From positions 1 to 60,402 of the forward strand of contig JBFWRS010000023.1 in the NCBI GenBank assembly GCA_050248795.1: 60,402 nucleotides of DNA. Reading direction: 5' to 3'. The translations under genes were made by a program, and so were the position numbers. Below are positions 16,651 through 27,031 of this stretch, piece after piece (positions within the stretch are counted from its first letter, which is position 1; each line of letters starts with the position of its first letter). The notes under the pieces are model-generated. The model was not told the DNA's origin and did no database searches. It saw nothing but the letters and a program-made list of their open reading frames with translations. Source of the DNA: CAZTDU01 sp050248795 (GTDB taxonomy: Bacteria > Pseudomonadota > Gammaproteobacteria > Burkholderiales > SG8-39).

Positions 16651-17541
16651 CTACTCCAGGAAGGCGGCCCTCTCGACCGCCTCGCTCCAGCGCAGCTTCT
16701 CCCGCAGCATCGAGAAGTAGCTGTACCCCGGCGGGTGCACGAAGCGGATCGCGTCCTTCGAACGCCTGAGCAGCATGCGGTCGCCCTGCGCCATGTCGGC
16801 GAGCGCAAAGCCGTCGAAATGCGCGCGCGCATCGACCGCGCGCAGCAGCACGATCTCTATGCTGCAGCGGTCGCTCACGCTCACCGGACGGGCAGACAGC
16901 GTGTGCGGGTTCAGCGGCACCAGCGCGAATGCCGGCACGCTCGGGTGCAGGATCGGCCCCTGCGCCGACAGCGCGTACGCGGTGGACCCGGTCGAGGTGG
17001 CGACGATCACGCCGTCCGCCCGTAGCGTGTAGACGTACTCGCCGTCGATGTGCAGCTGGAACTCGATCAGGCGCCCCTGCGAGCCCTTGCCCACCACCGC
17101 CTCGTTGAGCGCCAGCGTCTGCAGGATCACGCGGTCGCCGCGCCGGATCTCGGCCTCGATCAGCGAGCGATCCTCTATGCCGTACTTTCCATCGAGGATC
17201 GCGCCGACCGAACTCGCCATGTCGGAGAGCGCAATGTCGGTCATGAAGCCGACACGGCCTAGGTTGACCCCGGCAAGCGGCACCTTGTGGCGCACCAGGT
17301 TGCGTGCCGCGGAGAGCATGGTGCCGTCGCCGCCGACGACGATCGCCAGGTCGGCGGTCTTGCCGATCTCCTCGAAGCTGCGCACGGCGGCCTTGCCGCG
17401 CAGCGCGGGCGCGGTTTCCTGCTCCACCATGAGCTCGGCGCCATGCGCCAGGATGACTTCCTGCAGCGCCGCGACAGACTGGCCGATCTCGGGACTATTC
17501 TGCTTGCCGATCAAGGCGATACGACGAAACGCTGGCGCCAT
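16651..17541 (-). CDS. nadK: NAD kinase
   Basis: NadK (296 aa; E. coli 292) phosphorylates NAD to NADP. The family G-G-D-G-T-M-L motif, the Asn-Glu of L-N-E-A-V-V and the T-S-T-G-S-T-A-Y-A-L-S-A-Q-G-P block are present. The start at ATG 17541 is preferred because the protein then opens with the usual R-R-I-A-L-I-G-K. It is divergent from hrcA with only 23 bp between starts, so both promoters must lie partly in coding sequence. Confidence 0.98.
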   Translation of the reverse strand: MAPAFRRIALIGKQNSPEIGQSVAALQEVILAHGAELMVEQETAPALRGKAAVRSFEEIGKTADLAIVVGGDGTMLSAARNLVRHKVPLAGVNLGRVGFMTDIALSDMASSVGAILDGKYGIEDRSLIEAEIRRGDRVILQTLALNEAVVGKGSQGRLIEFQLHIDGEYVYTLRADGVIVATSTGSTAYALSAQGPILHPSVPAFALVPLNPHTLSARPVSVSDRCSIEIVLLRAVDARAHFDGFALADMAQGDRMLLRRSKDAIRFVHPPGYSYFSMLREKLRWSEAVERAAFLE

Positions 17542-17564
17542 TGCTCGAGTGTACAATGAATCGC

Positions 17565-18581
17565 ATGCTCGACAAGCGCGCACAGACACTGCTGAAGACG
17601 CTGATCGAGCGCTACATCGCCGAAGGCCAGCCGATAGGCTCGCGCACCTTGTCGAAGTATTCCGGCCTCGACCTGTCGCCGGCGTCCATCCGCAATGTCA
17701 TGTCCGACCTCGAGGAGATGGGCCTCATCGCCAGCCCGCACACCTCGGCCGGGCGCGTGCCCACGCCGCAGGGATACCGCGTTTTCATCGACACGCTGCT
17801 GGTGGTGAAGCCGCTCGGCTCGGGCGAGATCCACCAGCTCGAGGACCACCTGCCGCCCGACAACCCGCAGCGCACGATCCAGGCGGCATCGCAACTGCTG
17901 TCGCAGGTCACCCGCTTCGCCGGCGTGGTCATGACGCCCCGGCGGCGCTCGGTGTCGTTCCGGCACATCGAATTCCTCAAGCTGTCGGAGAAGAAGCTGC
18001 TGCTAATCGTGGTCACGCCCGAGGGCGACGTGCAGAACCGCATCCTGCTCACCGAGCGCGACTACACGCAGACCGAACTGCTCGAGGCAGCGAACATGAT
18101 CAACCAGAACTACGCCGGCCAGAGCTTCGAGACCGTGCGCCAGCGACTGCACGAGGAACTGCACGACATCCGGCGCGACATGGTGTCGCTGATGTCGGTC
18201 GCGCTCGAGGCGGGCAGCCAGGCGGTCAGCGAGAGCCGCGAGCCGTACATCATTTCCGGCGAGCGCAACCTGCTCTCGGTGCAGGACCTGTCGCATGACA
18301 TGGCGCGGCTGCGCCAGCTGTTCGAACTGCTGGAGCGAAAGACATCGCTGCTGCAGATCCTGGATCTATCCCTGCGCGCGGAAGGCGTGCAGATCTTCAT
18401 CGGCGGCGAGTCCGGCGTGAACACGCCGGACGAGATAAGCGTGGTGGCGGCCCCGTACCGCGTCAACGGCGAGGTGGTCGGGACGCTCGGCGTGATCGGC
18501 CCCACGCGCATGGCGTACGACCGCGTCATCCCGATCGTCGACATCACCTCGAAGCTGCTCTCCAGCGCGTTGTCGCAGTAG
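17565..18581 (+). CDS. hrcA: Heat-inducible transcription repressor HrcA
   Basis: HrcA (338 aa) represses chaperone genes through CIRCE operators and depends on GroEL for folding. The winged-helix region reads M-L-D-K-R-A-Q-T-L-L-K-T-L-I-E-R-Y and N-V-M-S-D-L-E-E-M-G-L-I. An alternative ATG at 17556 would add three residues; homologues begin with M-L-D. No CIRCE repeat was found at hrcA, grpE or dnaK, so its targets probably lie elsewhere, for example groESL. Its stop overlaps the hemH GTG by one base. Confidence 0.96.
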   Translation: MLDKRAQTLLKTLIERYIAEGQPIGSRTLSKYSGLDLSPASIRNVMSDLEEMGLIASPHTSAGRVPTPQGYRVFIDTLLVVKPLGSGEIHQLEDHLPPDNPQRTIQAASQLLSQVTRFAGVVMTPRRRSVSFRHIEFLKLSEKKLLLIVVTPEGDVQNRILLTERDYTQTELLEAANMINQNYAGQSFETVRQRLHEELHDIRRDMVSLMSVALEAGSQAVSESREPYIISGERNLLSVQDLSHDMARLRQLFELLERKTSLLQILDLSLRAEGVQIFIGGESGVNTPDEISVVAAPYRVNGEVVGTLGVIGPTRMAYDRVIPIVDITSKLLSSALSQ

Positions 18582-19528
18582 TGGGAGCAGCGACAGACAC
18601 GGGCATCCTGCTCGTCAACCTGGGCACGCCCGAGGCACCGACCGCGGCAGCGGTGCGGGAATACCTGGCGGAGTTCCTCGGCGACCGCCGCGTGGTGAAG
18701 ATCCCGCGCATCATCTGGCTGCCGATCCTGTACGGCTTCATCCTGCGGACGCGCCCCGCGCAATCGGCGGAAAAGTACCGGTCCGTGTGGACAGACGAAG
18801 GCTCGCCGCTGAAGGTGCATACCGTGCGCCAGGCAAAGCTGCTGCGCGGCCTGCTCGGCCCGGGCGGTGCCCGGGTGGAGTACGCCATGCGATACGGCAA
18901 GCCGCGGATCGCGGACGCCATCGCCGCGCTGCGCGAGGCAGGCTGCACGCGCATCGTGGCGCTGCCGCTGTACCCGCAGTTCTCCGAGAGCACGACCGAA
19001 AGCGTGCGCGACGTACTCGGCGCCGGCGTCCGCATGATCGAGGACTTTCACGCCCATCCGGCGTACATCGGCGCGCTTGCCGCGGTGGTTCGGCGCTACT
19101 GGGAGTACCACGAGCGCGGCGAGAAACTGGTGATGAGCTTTCACGGCCTGCCGCAGAAGGTGGTCGACGCCGGCGACCCGTACCAGAAGCAGTGCCTGGA
19201 AACCGCTCGCCTGCTCGCCGCCAGACTGGACCTGGACGCCGATCGCTACCTCGTCACCTTCCAGTCGCGGTTCGGCCGCGCTCAGTGGCTGCAGCCCTAT
19301 ACCGAGCCGACGCTGGTGAAACTCGCCCGCAGCGGCTTGCGCGAAGTCGACGTGTTCTGCCCGGGCTTCGTCTCCGACTGCCTCGAGACGCTGGAAGAAC
19401 TCGGCATCGGTGCGCGCGAGGCCTTCCTCGGTGCCGGCGGCCGGATGTTCAGGCTGATTCCCTGCCTGAACGAATCCGACGACTGGATCCGCGCCATGCG
19501 CAGCATCGTCGAAGGGCGTGCGGATTGA
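18581..19528 (+). CDS. hemH: Ferrochelatase
   Basis: HemH (315 aa; E. coli 320) inserts Fe(II) into protoporphyrin IX. Visible are L-V-N-L-G-T-P near the N-terminus, the catalytic His in S-F-H-G-L-P, the L-P-L-Y-P-Q-F-S segment, and V-F-C-P-G-F-V-S-D-C-L-E-T-L-E with the conserved Glu residues. The start is GTG at 18581, overlapping the hrcA stop (TAGTG). Placement between hrcA and grpE is common in betaproteobacteria. Confidence 0.97.
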   Translation: MGAATDTGILLVNLGTPEAPTAAAVREYLAEFLGDRRVVKIPRIIWLPILYGFILRTRPAQSAEKYRSVWTDEGSPLKVHTVRQAKLLRGLLGPGGARVEYAMRYGKPRIADAIAALREAGCTRIVALPLYPQFSESTTESVRDVLGAGVRMIEDFHAHPAYIGALAAVVRRYWEYHERGEKLVMSFHGLPQKVVDAGDPYQKQCLETARLLAARLDLDADRYLVTFQSRFGRAQWLQPYTEPTLVKLARSGLREVDVFCPGFVSDCLETLEELGIGAREAFLGAGGRMFRLIPCLNESDDWIRAMRSIVEGRAD

Positions 19529-19566
19529 CCGCCTGAGGGGCCCCGCCGCAAAGTGCCGGCGCAGGC

Positions 19567-19594
19567 CTTGAAAGCTGCGCGGACGCCCCAATAT
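19567..19594 (+). promoter_or_regulatory. Sigma-32 heat-shock promoter upstream of grpE
   Basis: CTTGAAA (19567-19573), a 12-base spacer and CCCCAATAT (19586-19594) match the RpoH consensus CTTGAAA-N11-16-CCCCATNT. The -35 is perfect; the -10 has one extra A. It ends 11 bp before the grpE ATG, so transcription would begin almost at the start codon unless the -10 is read slightly shifted. Confidence 0.6.
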
Positions 19595-19605
19595 CGAAGA
19601 GGCTT

Positions 19606-20190
19606 ATGAGCGACGAAACCAGAACCAACCAATCCCGGGCGGAAGACTCCGCCCAGACAGAGGCCGGACAGCCCGCCAGGTCGCTGGAAGAACTGCTCGC
19701 AGAGGCACAGGCTCGCATAGAGGAACAACGCGACGCCCACCTGCGCGCGCTCGCCGACGCCGAGAACGCGCGCAAGCGCGCGCATGCGGAAGTCGCGGCG
19801 GCAGGCAAGTACGCCGTCGAAAAGCTCGTCGCCGACCTGCTGCCGGTGGCCGACAGCCTCGAGGCCGCGCTCGTGGTGCATGCCGACGAGGCATCGCTGC
19901 GCAGCGGGGTCGAGCTGACGCTGAAGCAGTTGCAGACGGCGCTCGCGAAGGTCAAGGTATCCGAGATCAACCCTTCCGGCGAGCACCGCTTCGACCCGAA
20001 CCTGCACCAGGCGATGGCGGCCGTGGAGTCCGACGCCGAGCCCAATACCGTGCTGTCGGTGATGCAGAAGGGCTACCTGCTGCACGACCGGGTGGTGCGG
20101 CCGGCGCTGGTCACCGTGGCAAAAGCGATTGAAAAGAGCGAAACAAACCCCATATCCGATGCAGGATCAGCATCGAACCAAGGAAACTGA
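19606..20190 (+). CDS. grpE: Nucleotide exchange factor GrpE
   Basis: GrpE (194 aa) is the thermosensitive nucleotide exchange factor of DnaK. It has an acidic, disordered N-terminus, a long helical coiled coil with A-D-A-E-N-A-R-K-R, and the C-terminal beta domain with P-N-L-H-Q-A-M. It directly precedes dnaK: the grpE stop (20188-20190) is one base before the dnaK ATG, and the dnaK heat-shock promoter lies inside its 3' end. Confidence 0.97.
   Translation: MSDETRTNQSRAEDSAQTEAGQPARSLEELLAEAQARIEEQRDAHLRALADAENARKRAHAEVAAAGKYAVEKLVADLLPVADSLEAALVVHADEASLRSGVELTLKQLQTALAKVKVSEINPSGEHRFDPNLHQAMAAVESDAEPNTVLSVMQKGYLLHDRVVRPALVTVAKAIEKSETNPISDAGSASNQGN
20128..20155 (+). promoter_or_regulatory. 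Sigma-32 heat-shock promoter for dnaK
   Basis: ATTGAAA (20128-20134), a 13-base spacer and CCCCATAT (20148-20155) match the RpoH consensus with one mismatch in the -35 and a perfect -10. It lies inside the last codons of grpE, 36 bp upstream of the dnaK ATG, leaving room for a short leader with the AAGGAAA ribosome site at 20180-20186. Confidence 0.75.
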
Positions 20191-20191
20191 C

Positions 20192-22132
<1,941 letters not shown>

Positions 22133-22155
22133 ACCGGCGGGCAGCAACAAACCCG

Positions 22156-22184
22156 GCGGGCGGGCGCGTAAGCGTCCCGCCCGC
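22156..22184 (+). terminator. Strong stem-loop between dnaK and dnaJ
   Basis: GCGGGCGGG (22156-22164) and CCCGCCCGC (22176-22184) form a perfect 9-bp GC stem around CGCGTAAGCGT, which itself can extend the stem. No T-run follows, so it is more likely an mRNA stabiliser or partial attenuator setting the DnaK:DnaJ ratio than a full terminator. Confidence 0.45.
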
Positions 22185-22202
22185 TCGGCTATCTGGGGAA
22201 TC

Positions 22203-23327
22203 ATGGCGAAGCGCGATTACTACGAAGTACTGGGTGTGAACCGGGACGCCTCCGACGAGGAGATCAAGAAGTCCTATCGCAAGCTCGCCATGAAATGGCA
22301 CCCGGACCGCAATCCGGACAACGTCAAGGCGGAGGAGAACTTCAAGGAGGCGAAGGAAGCCTACGAGATGCTTTCCGATCCGCAGAAGCGCGCTGCATAT
22401 GACCAGTACGGGCACGCAGGCGTCGACACCAGCGCCGGTGCCGGCGGTCCCGGGGCAGGAATGGGCGGCTTCGGCGACATCTTCAGCGACATCTTCGGCG
22501 ACATCTTCGCCGGCGGCGCGCGCCAGGGCCGCTCCACGGTGTTCCGCGGCGCTGACCTGCGCTACAACCTCGAGATCACGCTCGAGCAGGCGGCACGCGG
22601 CTTCGAGACGAGGATCCGCATCCCGACGATGTCGCAATGCGAGACCTGCAAGGGCAGCGGCGCCAAGGCAGGCACGCAGCCGCAGACCTGCCCCACCTGC
22701 CGCGGCGCCGGCCAGGTACGCGTGTCCCAGGGGCCTTTCTCGATCGCGCAGACCTGCCCGCGCTGCCACGGCAGCGGCAAGGTGATCCCGAACCCCTGCA
22801 CGAGCTGCGGCGGCGCCGGGCGAGTCAAGCACCAGAAGACCCTGTCGGTGAAGATCCCCGCCGGCGTGGACGAAGGCGACCGCGTCAGGCTCAGCGGCGA
22901 GGGCGAGCCGGGTGTGAACGGTGGCCCGCCCGGGGACCTCTACGTGCAGGTGCACGTCAAGCCGCACAGCGTGTTCCAGCGCGACAACGACGACCTGCAC
23001 TGCGAAATGCCGGTGTCCTTCACGGTCGCGGCGCTTGGCGGCGAGATCGAGATACCCACGCTGGACGGCTCGGCGCGGCTCAAGGTGCCGGCCGAAACCC
23101 AGTCCGGCAAGGCGTTCCGGCTGCGCGGCAAAGGCATCAAGGGCGTGCGCAGCCACGCCCCCGGCGACCTCATCTGCCACGTCGTGGTCGAGACCCCCGT
23201 GCACCTGACCGAGCGGCAGAAGGAACTGCTGCGTGAATTCGAGGACATCAACCAGGAGGATGCCGGCCGCCACAATCCGCGGACGAAGTCCTGGTTCGAC
23301 AAGGTGAAGGAGTTCTTCGACGCCTGA
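22203..23327 (+). CDS. dnaJ: Chaperone protein DnaJ (Hsp40)
   Basis: DnaJ (374 aa) delivers substrates to DnaK and stimulates its ATPase. The J domain has H33-P34-D35, followed by the Gly/Phe-rich linker with repeated G-D-I-F, and four zinc-finger C-x-x-C-x-G-x-G motifs (C-E-T-C, C-P-T-C, C-P-R-C, C-T-S-C). The C-terminal substrate domains follow. It is 70 bp after dnaK and convergent with cysS. Confidence 0.99.
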   Translation: MAKRDYYEVLGVNRDASDEEIKKSYRKLAMKWHPDRNPDNVKAEENFKEAKEAYEMLSDPQKRAAYDQYGHAGVDTSAGAGGPGAGMGGFGDIFSDIFGDIFAGGARQGRSTVFRGADLRYNLEITLEQAARGFETRIRIPTMSQCETCKGSGAKAGTQPQTCPTCRGAGQVRVSQGPFSIAQTCPRCHGSGKVIPNPCTSCGGAGRVKHQKTLSVKIPAGVDEGDRVRLSGEGEPGVNGGPPGDLYVQVHVKPHSVFQRDNDDLHCEMPVSFTVAALGGEIEIPTLDGSARLKVPAETQSGKAFRLRGKGIKGVRSHAPGDLICHVVVETPVHLTERQKELLREFEDINQEDAGRHNPRTKSWFDKVKEFFDA

Positions 23328-23346
23328 GGCGAGCGCGCCTCAGGCG
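23321..23346. terminator. Bidirectional hairpin carrying the dnaJ and cysS stop codons
   Basis: CGCCTGAGGCG and CGCCTCAGGCG pair perfectly (11 bp) around the loop AGCG. The TGA in the left arm is the dnaJ stop (23325-23327), and the TCA in the right arm is the cysS stop read on the other strand (23340-23342). No T-tract follows on either side, but the symmetric position between convergent genes suggests a shared terminator or RNA 3'-end stabiliser. Confidence 0.55.
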
Positions 23347-24704
23347 CGGCGCCAGGTCGTGCCGCCAGGCCCGTCCTCGAGCACGATGCCGGCGTCCAGC
23401 AGCTCCTTGCGCAGCCGGTCGGCCGCGGCGAAGTCGCGGCCCTTGCGCGCCGCATTTCTCGCCGCGATGAGTTCCTCGATGCGGGCCTGCGGCAGGCCCG
23501 CCTGCGGCCCTGCCTGCAGGAACTCGCGCGGGTCGCGCTGCAGGATGCCGAGCACGCCGCCCAGCGCGCGCAACTGTACAGCCGCCGCCCTGTTGCCGCG
23601 GTTCGCCTCGTTGGCGAGGTCGAACAGGACCGCCACCGCCTGGGGCGTGCCGAAGTCGTCGTCCATCGCCTCGCGAAAGCGCAGCGCGTGCGCCTCGCTC
23701 CAGTCCGGCGCCGCATCAGGGCCCTGCTGCGCTTTCAATGCCGTGTACAGCCGGGTGAGCGCCGCCCTGGCGTCGTCCACGTGCGCGTCCGAGTAGTTCA
23801 GCGGGCTGCGGTAGTGCGCCCTGAGGATGAAGAAGCGCACCACCTCGGCGTCGTAGTTCCTGAGGATCTCGCGTATGGTGAAGAAGTTGCCCAGGGACTT
23901 GGACATCTTCTCTTCATCCACGCGCACGAAACCGTTGTGCATCCAGTAGTTCACGAACGGCTTGCCGGTGGCGCCTTCGCTCTGCGCGATCTCGTTCTCG
24001 TGGTGAGGGAACTGCAGGTCCTGCCCGCCGCCGTGGATGTCGAAGTGCTCGCCGAGCAGCGCACAGCTCATCGCCGAACACTCGATGTGCCAGCCGGGGC
24101 GCCCGCCGCCCCAGGGCGATTCCCACAGGGGCTCGCCGGGCCTGGAGTGCTTCCACAGCACGAAATCGAGCGGATCGGCTTTCGCCGCGGCGGGCTCCAC
24201 GCGCTCGCCGGCGCGCAGTTCGTCCAGCGACTTGCCTGACAGCCTGCCGTAGCCGGGGAACTTGCGCACCGCGAAGTTGACGTCTCCGTCCGCCGCCCGG
24301 TAGGCAAGGCCGTTCCGTTCCAGGCGCCCGATCATGTCGAGCATCTGCGGCACGTACTCTGTCGCCCTCGGCTCATGGTCGGGCTTTTCCACGCCCAGCG
24401 CCGCGGCATCCTCGTCCATCAAGGCGATATAGCGCGCGGTGAGCGCCGCAATGGTCTCGCCGTTCTCCGCGGCACGACGGATGATCTTGTCGTCTATGTC
24501 GGTGATGTTGCGCACGTAGGTCACGCGGTATCCGCTGGCCCGCAACCAGCGGCGCACGACATCGAAAACCACCATCACCCGCGCATGGCCGAGGTGGCAG
24601 TAGTCGTAGACGGTCATGCCGCAGACGTACATGCGCACTTCGCCCGCGCGCAGCGGCACGAAGCGCTGTAGCTGCCTGGACAGGGAGTTGTAAATCTTCA
24701 GCAT
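23340..24704 (-). CDS. cysS: Cysteinyl-tRNA synthetase
   Basis: CysS (454 aa) charges tRNA-Cys. The class I signatures are H-L-G-H (37-40) and E-E-K-M-S-K-S-L-G-N. The zinc ligands that give cysteine specificity are Cys28, the Cys of H-I-E-C-S-A-M, and His/Glu of F-P-H-H-E-N-E. The ATG at 24704 (M-L-K-I-Y-N) is chosen; a GTG at 24716 would add four residues. It is divergent from the TPR protein gene. Confidence 0.98.
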   Translation of the reverse strand: MLKIYNSLSRQLQRFVPLRAGEVRMYVCGMTVYDYCHLGHARVMVVFDVVRRWLRASGYRVTYVRNITDIDDKIIRRAAENGETIAALTARYIALMDEDAAALGVEKPDHEPRATEYVPQMLDMIGRLERNGLAYRAADGDVNFAVRKFPGYGRLSGKSLDELRAGERVEPAAAKADPLDFVLWKHSRPGEPLWESPWGGGRPGWHIECSAMSCALLGEHFDIHGGGQDLQFPHHENEIAQSEGATGKPFVNYWMHNGFVRVDEEKMSKSLGNFFTIREILRNYDAEVVRFFILRAHYRSPLNYSDAHVDDARAALTRLYTALKAQQGPDAAPDWSEAHALRFREAMDDDFGTPQAVAVLFDLANEANRGNRAAAVQLRALGGVLGILQRDPREFLQAGPQAGLPQARIEELIAARNAARKGRDFAAADRLRKELLDAGIVLEDGPGGTTWRRA

Positions 24705-24721
24705 CGTGACCCGCACGCCGG

Positions 24722-24750
24722 TTGTGGTCGGAGCGTGCTTAGTCTAGAAT
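24722..24750 (+). promoter_or_regulatory. Sigma-70-type promoter for the TPR-YkuD-ppiA operon
   Basis: TTGTGG (24722-24727), exactly 17 bp, and TAGAAT (24745-24750) form a reasonable sigma-70 promoter 39 bp upstream of the TPR-protein ATG, in the 84-bp gap divergent from cysS. Confidence 0.5.
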
Positions 24751-24788
24751 GGAAAAACCTTCCGTAGGGCCTTGAAAAGTATCACACA

Positions 24789-25856
24789 ATGGTCGCATCA
24801 GCCGCTCCGCGCCGTACGCTTTGCGTGCTTGCCTTCGTACTTGCGGCCTCTGCCTGCGGCATCGCATCAGCCGACGAAATCCAGGAAGCGAGCAATCTCC
24901 TGCGCGCCGGACAGCATGCGCAGGCGCTGGAGCGCGTGAACCGGATCCTTGCCACCACGCCGCGGGACGCGAAGGCGCGCTTTCTGAAGGGCCTGATTTT
25001 CACGGAGCAGGGAAACATCAGGGAAGCGATCGGCATGTTCCAGAAGCTGACGGAGGATTTTCCGGAGCTGCCGGAGCCGTACAACAACCTCGCCGTGATC
25101 TATGCGGCGCAGGGCCAGTACGACAAGGCGCGCGCGGCCCTGGAGCAGTCGATCCGCACTCACCCCAGCTACGCGACCGCTTACGAGAACCTGGGGGATG
25201 TTTACGCCAAGTTGGCCAGCCAGGCGTATGGCAAGGCGCTGCAACTGGACGCGTCCAACTCGGCGGCGCAGAACAAGCTCTCCTTGGTGCGCGACCTGGT
25301 CGGCGCTCCACCGCCTGCAAGCAAGCCGGTCGCTGTTGCCGCCAGGGAGCCGGCGAAGCCGGAACCCGCAAAGCCCGCCGCGATTGTTGCGGCAGCACCG
25401 CGGCAGGCCGAGACGCCGGCTGCGGCGACGAAGCCCGCAGCGGCCAAACCTGCGGCGGACAAGCCTGCAGCCGGGAAGCCCGCGGCCGAGAAACCCGCGA
25501 CGGCGAAGCCGGCGCCTGATGCCGGCGGCGAGGTCCTCAAGGCGGTCAGCGCGTGGGCTGCCGCGTGGGCGGCCAAGGACGTGGATCGGTACCTCGCCTC
25601 CTATGCCCCGGACTTCAAGACACCGCGTGACGAGCCGCGCGAGGCGTGGGCCGACGGACGCCGCCAGCGCATTATCGCGCCCAAGTCGATAAGCGTCAGC
25701 GTGGAGTCGCCCAAGGTAACGGTGAGCGGTGACAAGGCATCGGTTACCTTCCGGCAGATCTACCGATCCGACATCGTGCGCAGCAACGCAACGAAGACGC
25801 TCGACATGGTCAGGGTCGGCGGACGCTGGCTGATCCTGCAGGAAACGGTGAAGTGA
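24789..25856 (+). CDS. Secreted TPR protein with C-terminal NTF2-like (Cds6-type) domain
   Basis: A 355-aa exported protein. A signal peptide (about 1-28) ends at A-S-A; a Cys at 23 could alternatively be lipidated. About four TPR units fill 30-160. A linker (about 185-243) rich in K-P-A-A repeats leads to an NTF2-like fold (248-355) containing A-A-K-D-V-D-R-Y-L-A-S-Y-A-P-D-F. The same C-terminal domain occurs in the next gene, which overlaps it by one base. A role in the periplasm beside the L,D-transpeptidase is inferred from this pairing. Confidence 0.9.
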   Translation: MVASAAPRRTLCVLAFVLAASACGIASADEIQEASNLLRAGQHAQALERVNRILATTPRDAKARFLKGLIFTEQGNIREAIGMFQKLTEDFPELPEPYNNLAVIYAAQGQYDKARAALEQSIRTHPSYATAYENLGDVYAKLASQAYGKALQLDASNSAAQNKLSLVRDLVGAPPPASKPVAVAAREPAKPEPAKPAAIVAAAPRQAETPAAATKPAAAKPAADKPAAGKPAAEKPATAKPAPDAGGEVLKAVSAWAAAWAAKDVDRYLASYAPDFKTPRDEPREAWADGRRQRIIAPKSISVSVESPKVTVSGDKASVTFRQIYRSDIVRSNATKTLDMVRVGGRWLILQETVK

Positions 25857-27031
25857 TGGGCGGCAGTATCCTGCGCCGGTCACTGTCGGCCGTCGCCGGC
25901 GTGCTGTGCGCCTGCGCTACGGCGCTGGCTGCCAGCGGGCCGGAGCCCGGCCTGGCGCGGGTGCTGCAGGCGATCGAGGCCCACAGGCCTGACATCGCCC
26001 TCCAGCGCGTCGACGAACTGCTCGCGGCGCACCCGAACTTCCGCCTGGCGCACCTGATACGCGGCGACCTGCTGCTCGCGCGCGCAAGGCCGTTGCAGTC
26101 GTTTGGCAACGCCGGCAAGACCGTGCCACGCGAGAAAGTGGAGGACCTGCGCGCCGAGGCGCTGGTGCGCCTCAAGGCACAGCGCGAGCGCCCCACCGAC
26201 AAACGGGTACCGCGCTACGTGCTGCAATTGCACGAATCGCAGAAGTACGCGCTGGTGGTCGACTCCGGGCGCTCGCGCCTGTTCGTGTTCGAGAACGTGG
26301 CAGGCCGTCCACGGCATGTGGCCGACTTCTACGTCTCGCTTGGCAAGCAGGGCATCGCCAAGGCGCGCGAGGGCGACCAGAAGACACCCGTCGGCGTCTA
26401 CCACGTCACCGGGAACCTGCCGCGCCAGAAGCTTGCCGACCTGTACGGCGCCGGCGCGTTCCCGATCAACTACCCGAACGCATGGGACAAGCGCATGGGG
26501 CGCAACGGCTATGGCATCTGGCTGCACGGCACGCCGTCCGATACCTACAGCCGGCCGCCGCGCGCAAGCGACGGCTGCATCGTCCTTTCCAACCCGGACC
26601 TGTTGTCGCTGGCGTCCTACCTGCAGGTCGGCGTAACCCCGGTGATCATCAGCGACAACGTCGAATGGATGGACGTCGACGTCCTCGAAGCCGAGCGCAG
26701 GTCTCTCGCCGAGGCGATCGAGACATGGCGCACGGACTGGGAAGCGCGTGATACCGCCCGCTACCTCGCGCACTACGCCCCGGGATTCCGCTCGGACGGC
26801 CAGGACCTCGCAGCGTGGTCCGCGCACAAGCGCAAGGTCAATGCCGCGAAGTCCTGGATCAGGGTGGGCCTGGGCGGCATTGCCATGTTCCGCTATCCGC
26901 ACGAGAACTTCGTCGTCGTCTCGTTCGACCAGGACTACCGTTCGAGCAATCTTTCCAACACCATGCGCAAGCGCCAGTACTGGATACGCGAAGGCGCGCG
27001 CTGGAGAATTCTCTACGAGGGCAGCACATGA
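25856..27031 (+). CDS. L,D-transpeptidase family protein (YkuD domain plus NTF2-like domain)
   Basis: A 391-aa exported protein: signal peptide (1-27), a helical region, a YkuD catalytic domain (about 128-268) with His224 in W-L-H-G-T-P and Cys241 in S-D-G-C-I, and a C-terminal NTF2-like domain (286-391) with A-R-Y-L-A-H-Y-A-P-G-F. YkuD enzymes cross-link peptidoglycan stems or attach proteins to them; some relatives cleave instead, so the exact reaction is open. The ATG at 25856 overlaps the previous stop (TGATG), and its own stop overlaps ppiA (ATGA). Confidence 0.92.
   Translation: MGGSILRRSLSAVAGVLCACATALAASGPEPGLARVLQAIEAHRPDIALQRVDELLAAHPNFRLAHLIRGDLLLARARPLQSFGNAGKTVPREKVEDLRAEALVRLKAQRERPTDKRVPRYVLQLHESQKYALVVDSGRSRLFVFENVAGRPRHVADFYVSLGKQGIAKAREGDQKTPVGVYHVTGNLPRQKLADLYGAGAFPINYPNAWDKRMGRNGYGIWLHGTPSDTYSRPPRASDGCIVLSNPDLLSLASYLQVGVTPVIISDNVEWMDVDVLEAERRSLAEAIETWRTDWEARDTARYLAHYAPGFRSDGQDLAAWSAHKRKVNAAKSWIRVGLGGIAMFRYPHENFVVVSFDQDYRSSNLSNTMRKRQYWIREGARWRILYEGST

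Noticed and set aside
17530..17565. CIRCE operator upstream of hrcA
   Set aside because: A GAGTG is present, but the matching left half TTAGCACTC with nine-base spacing is not.
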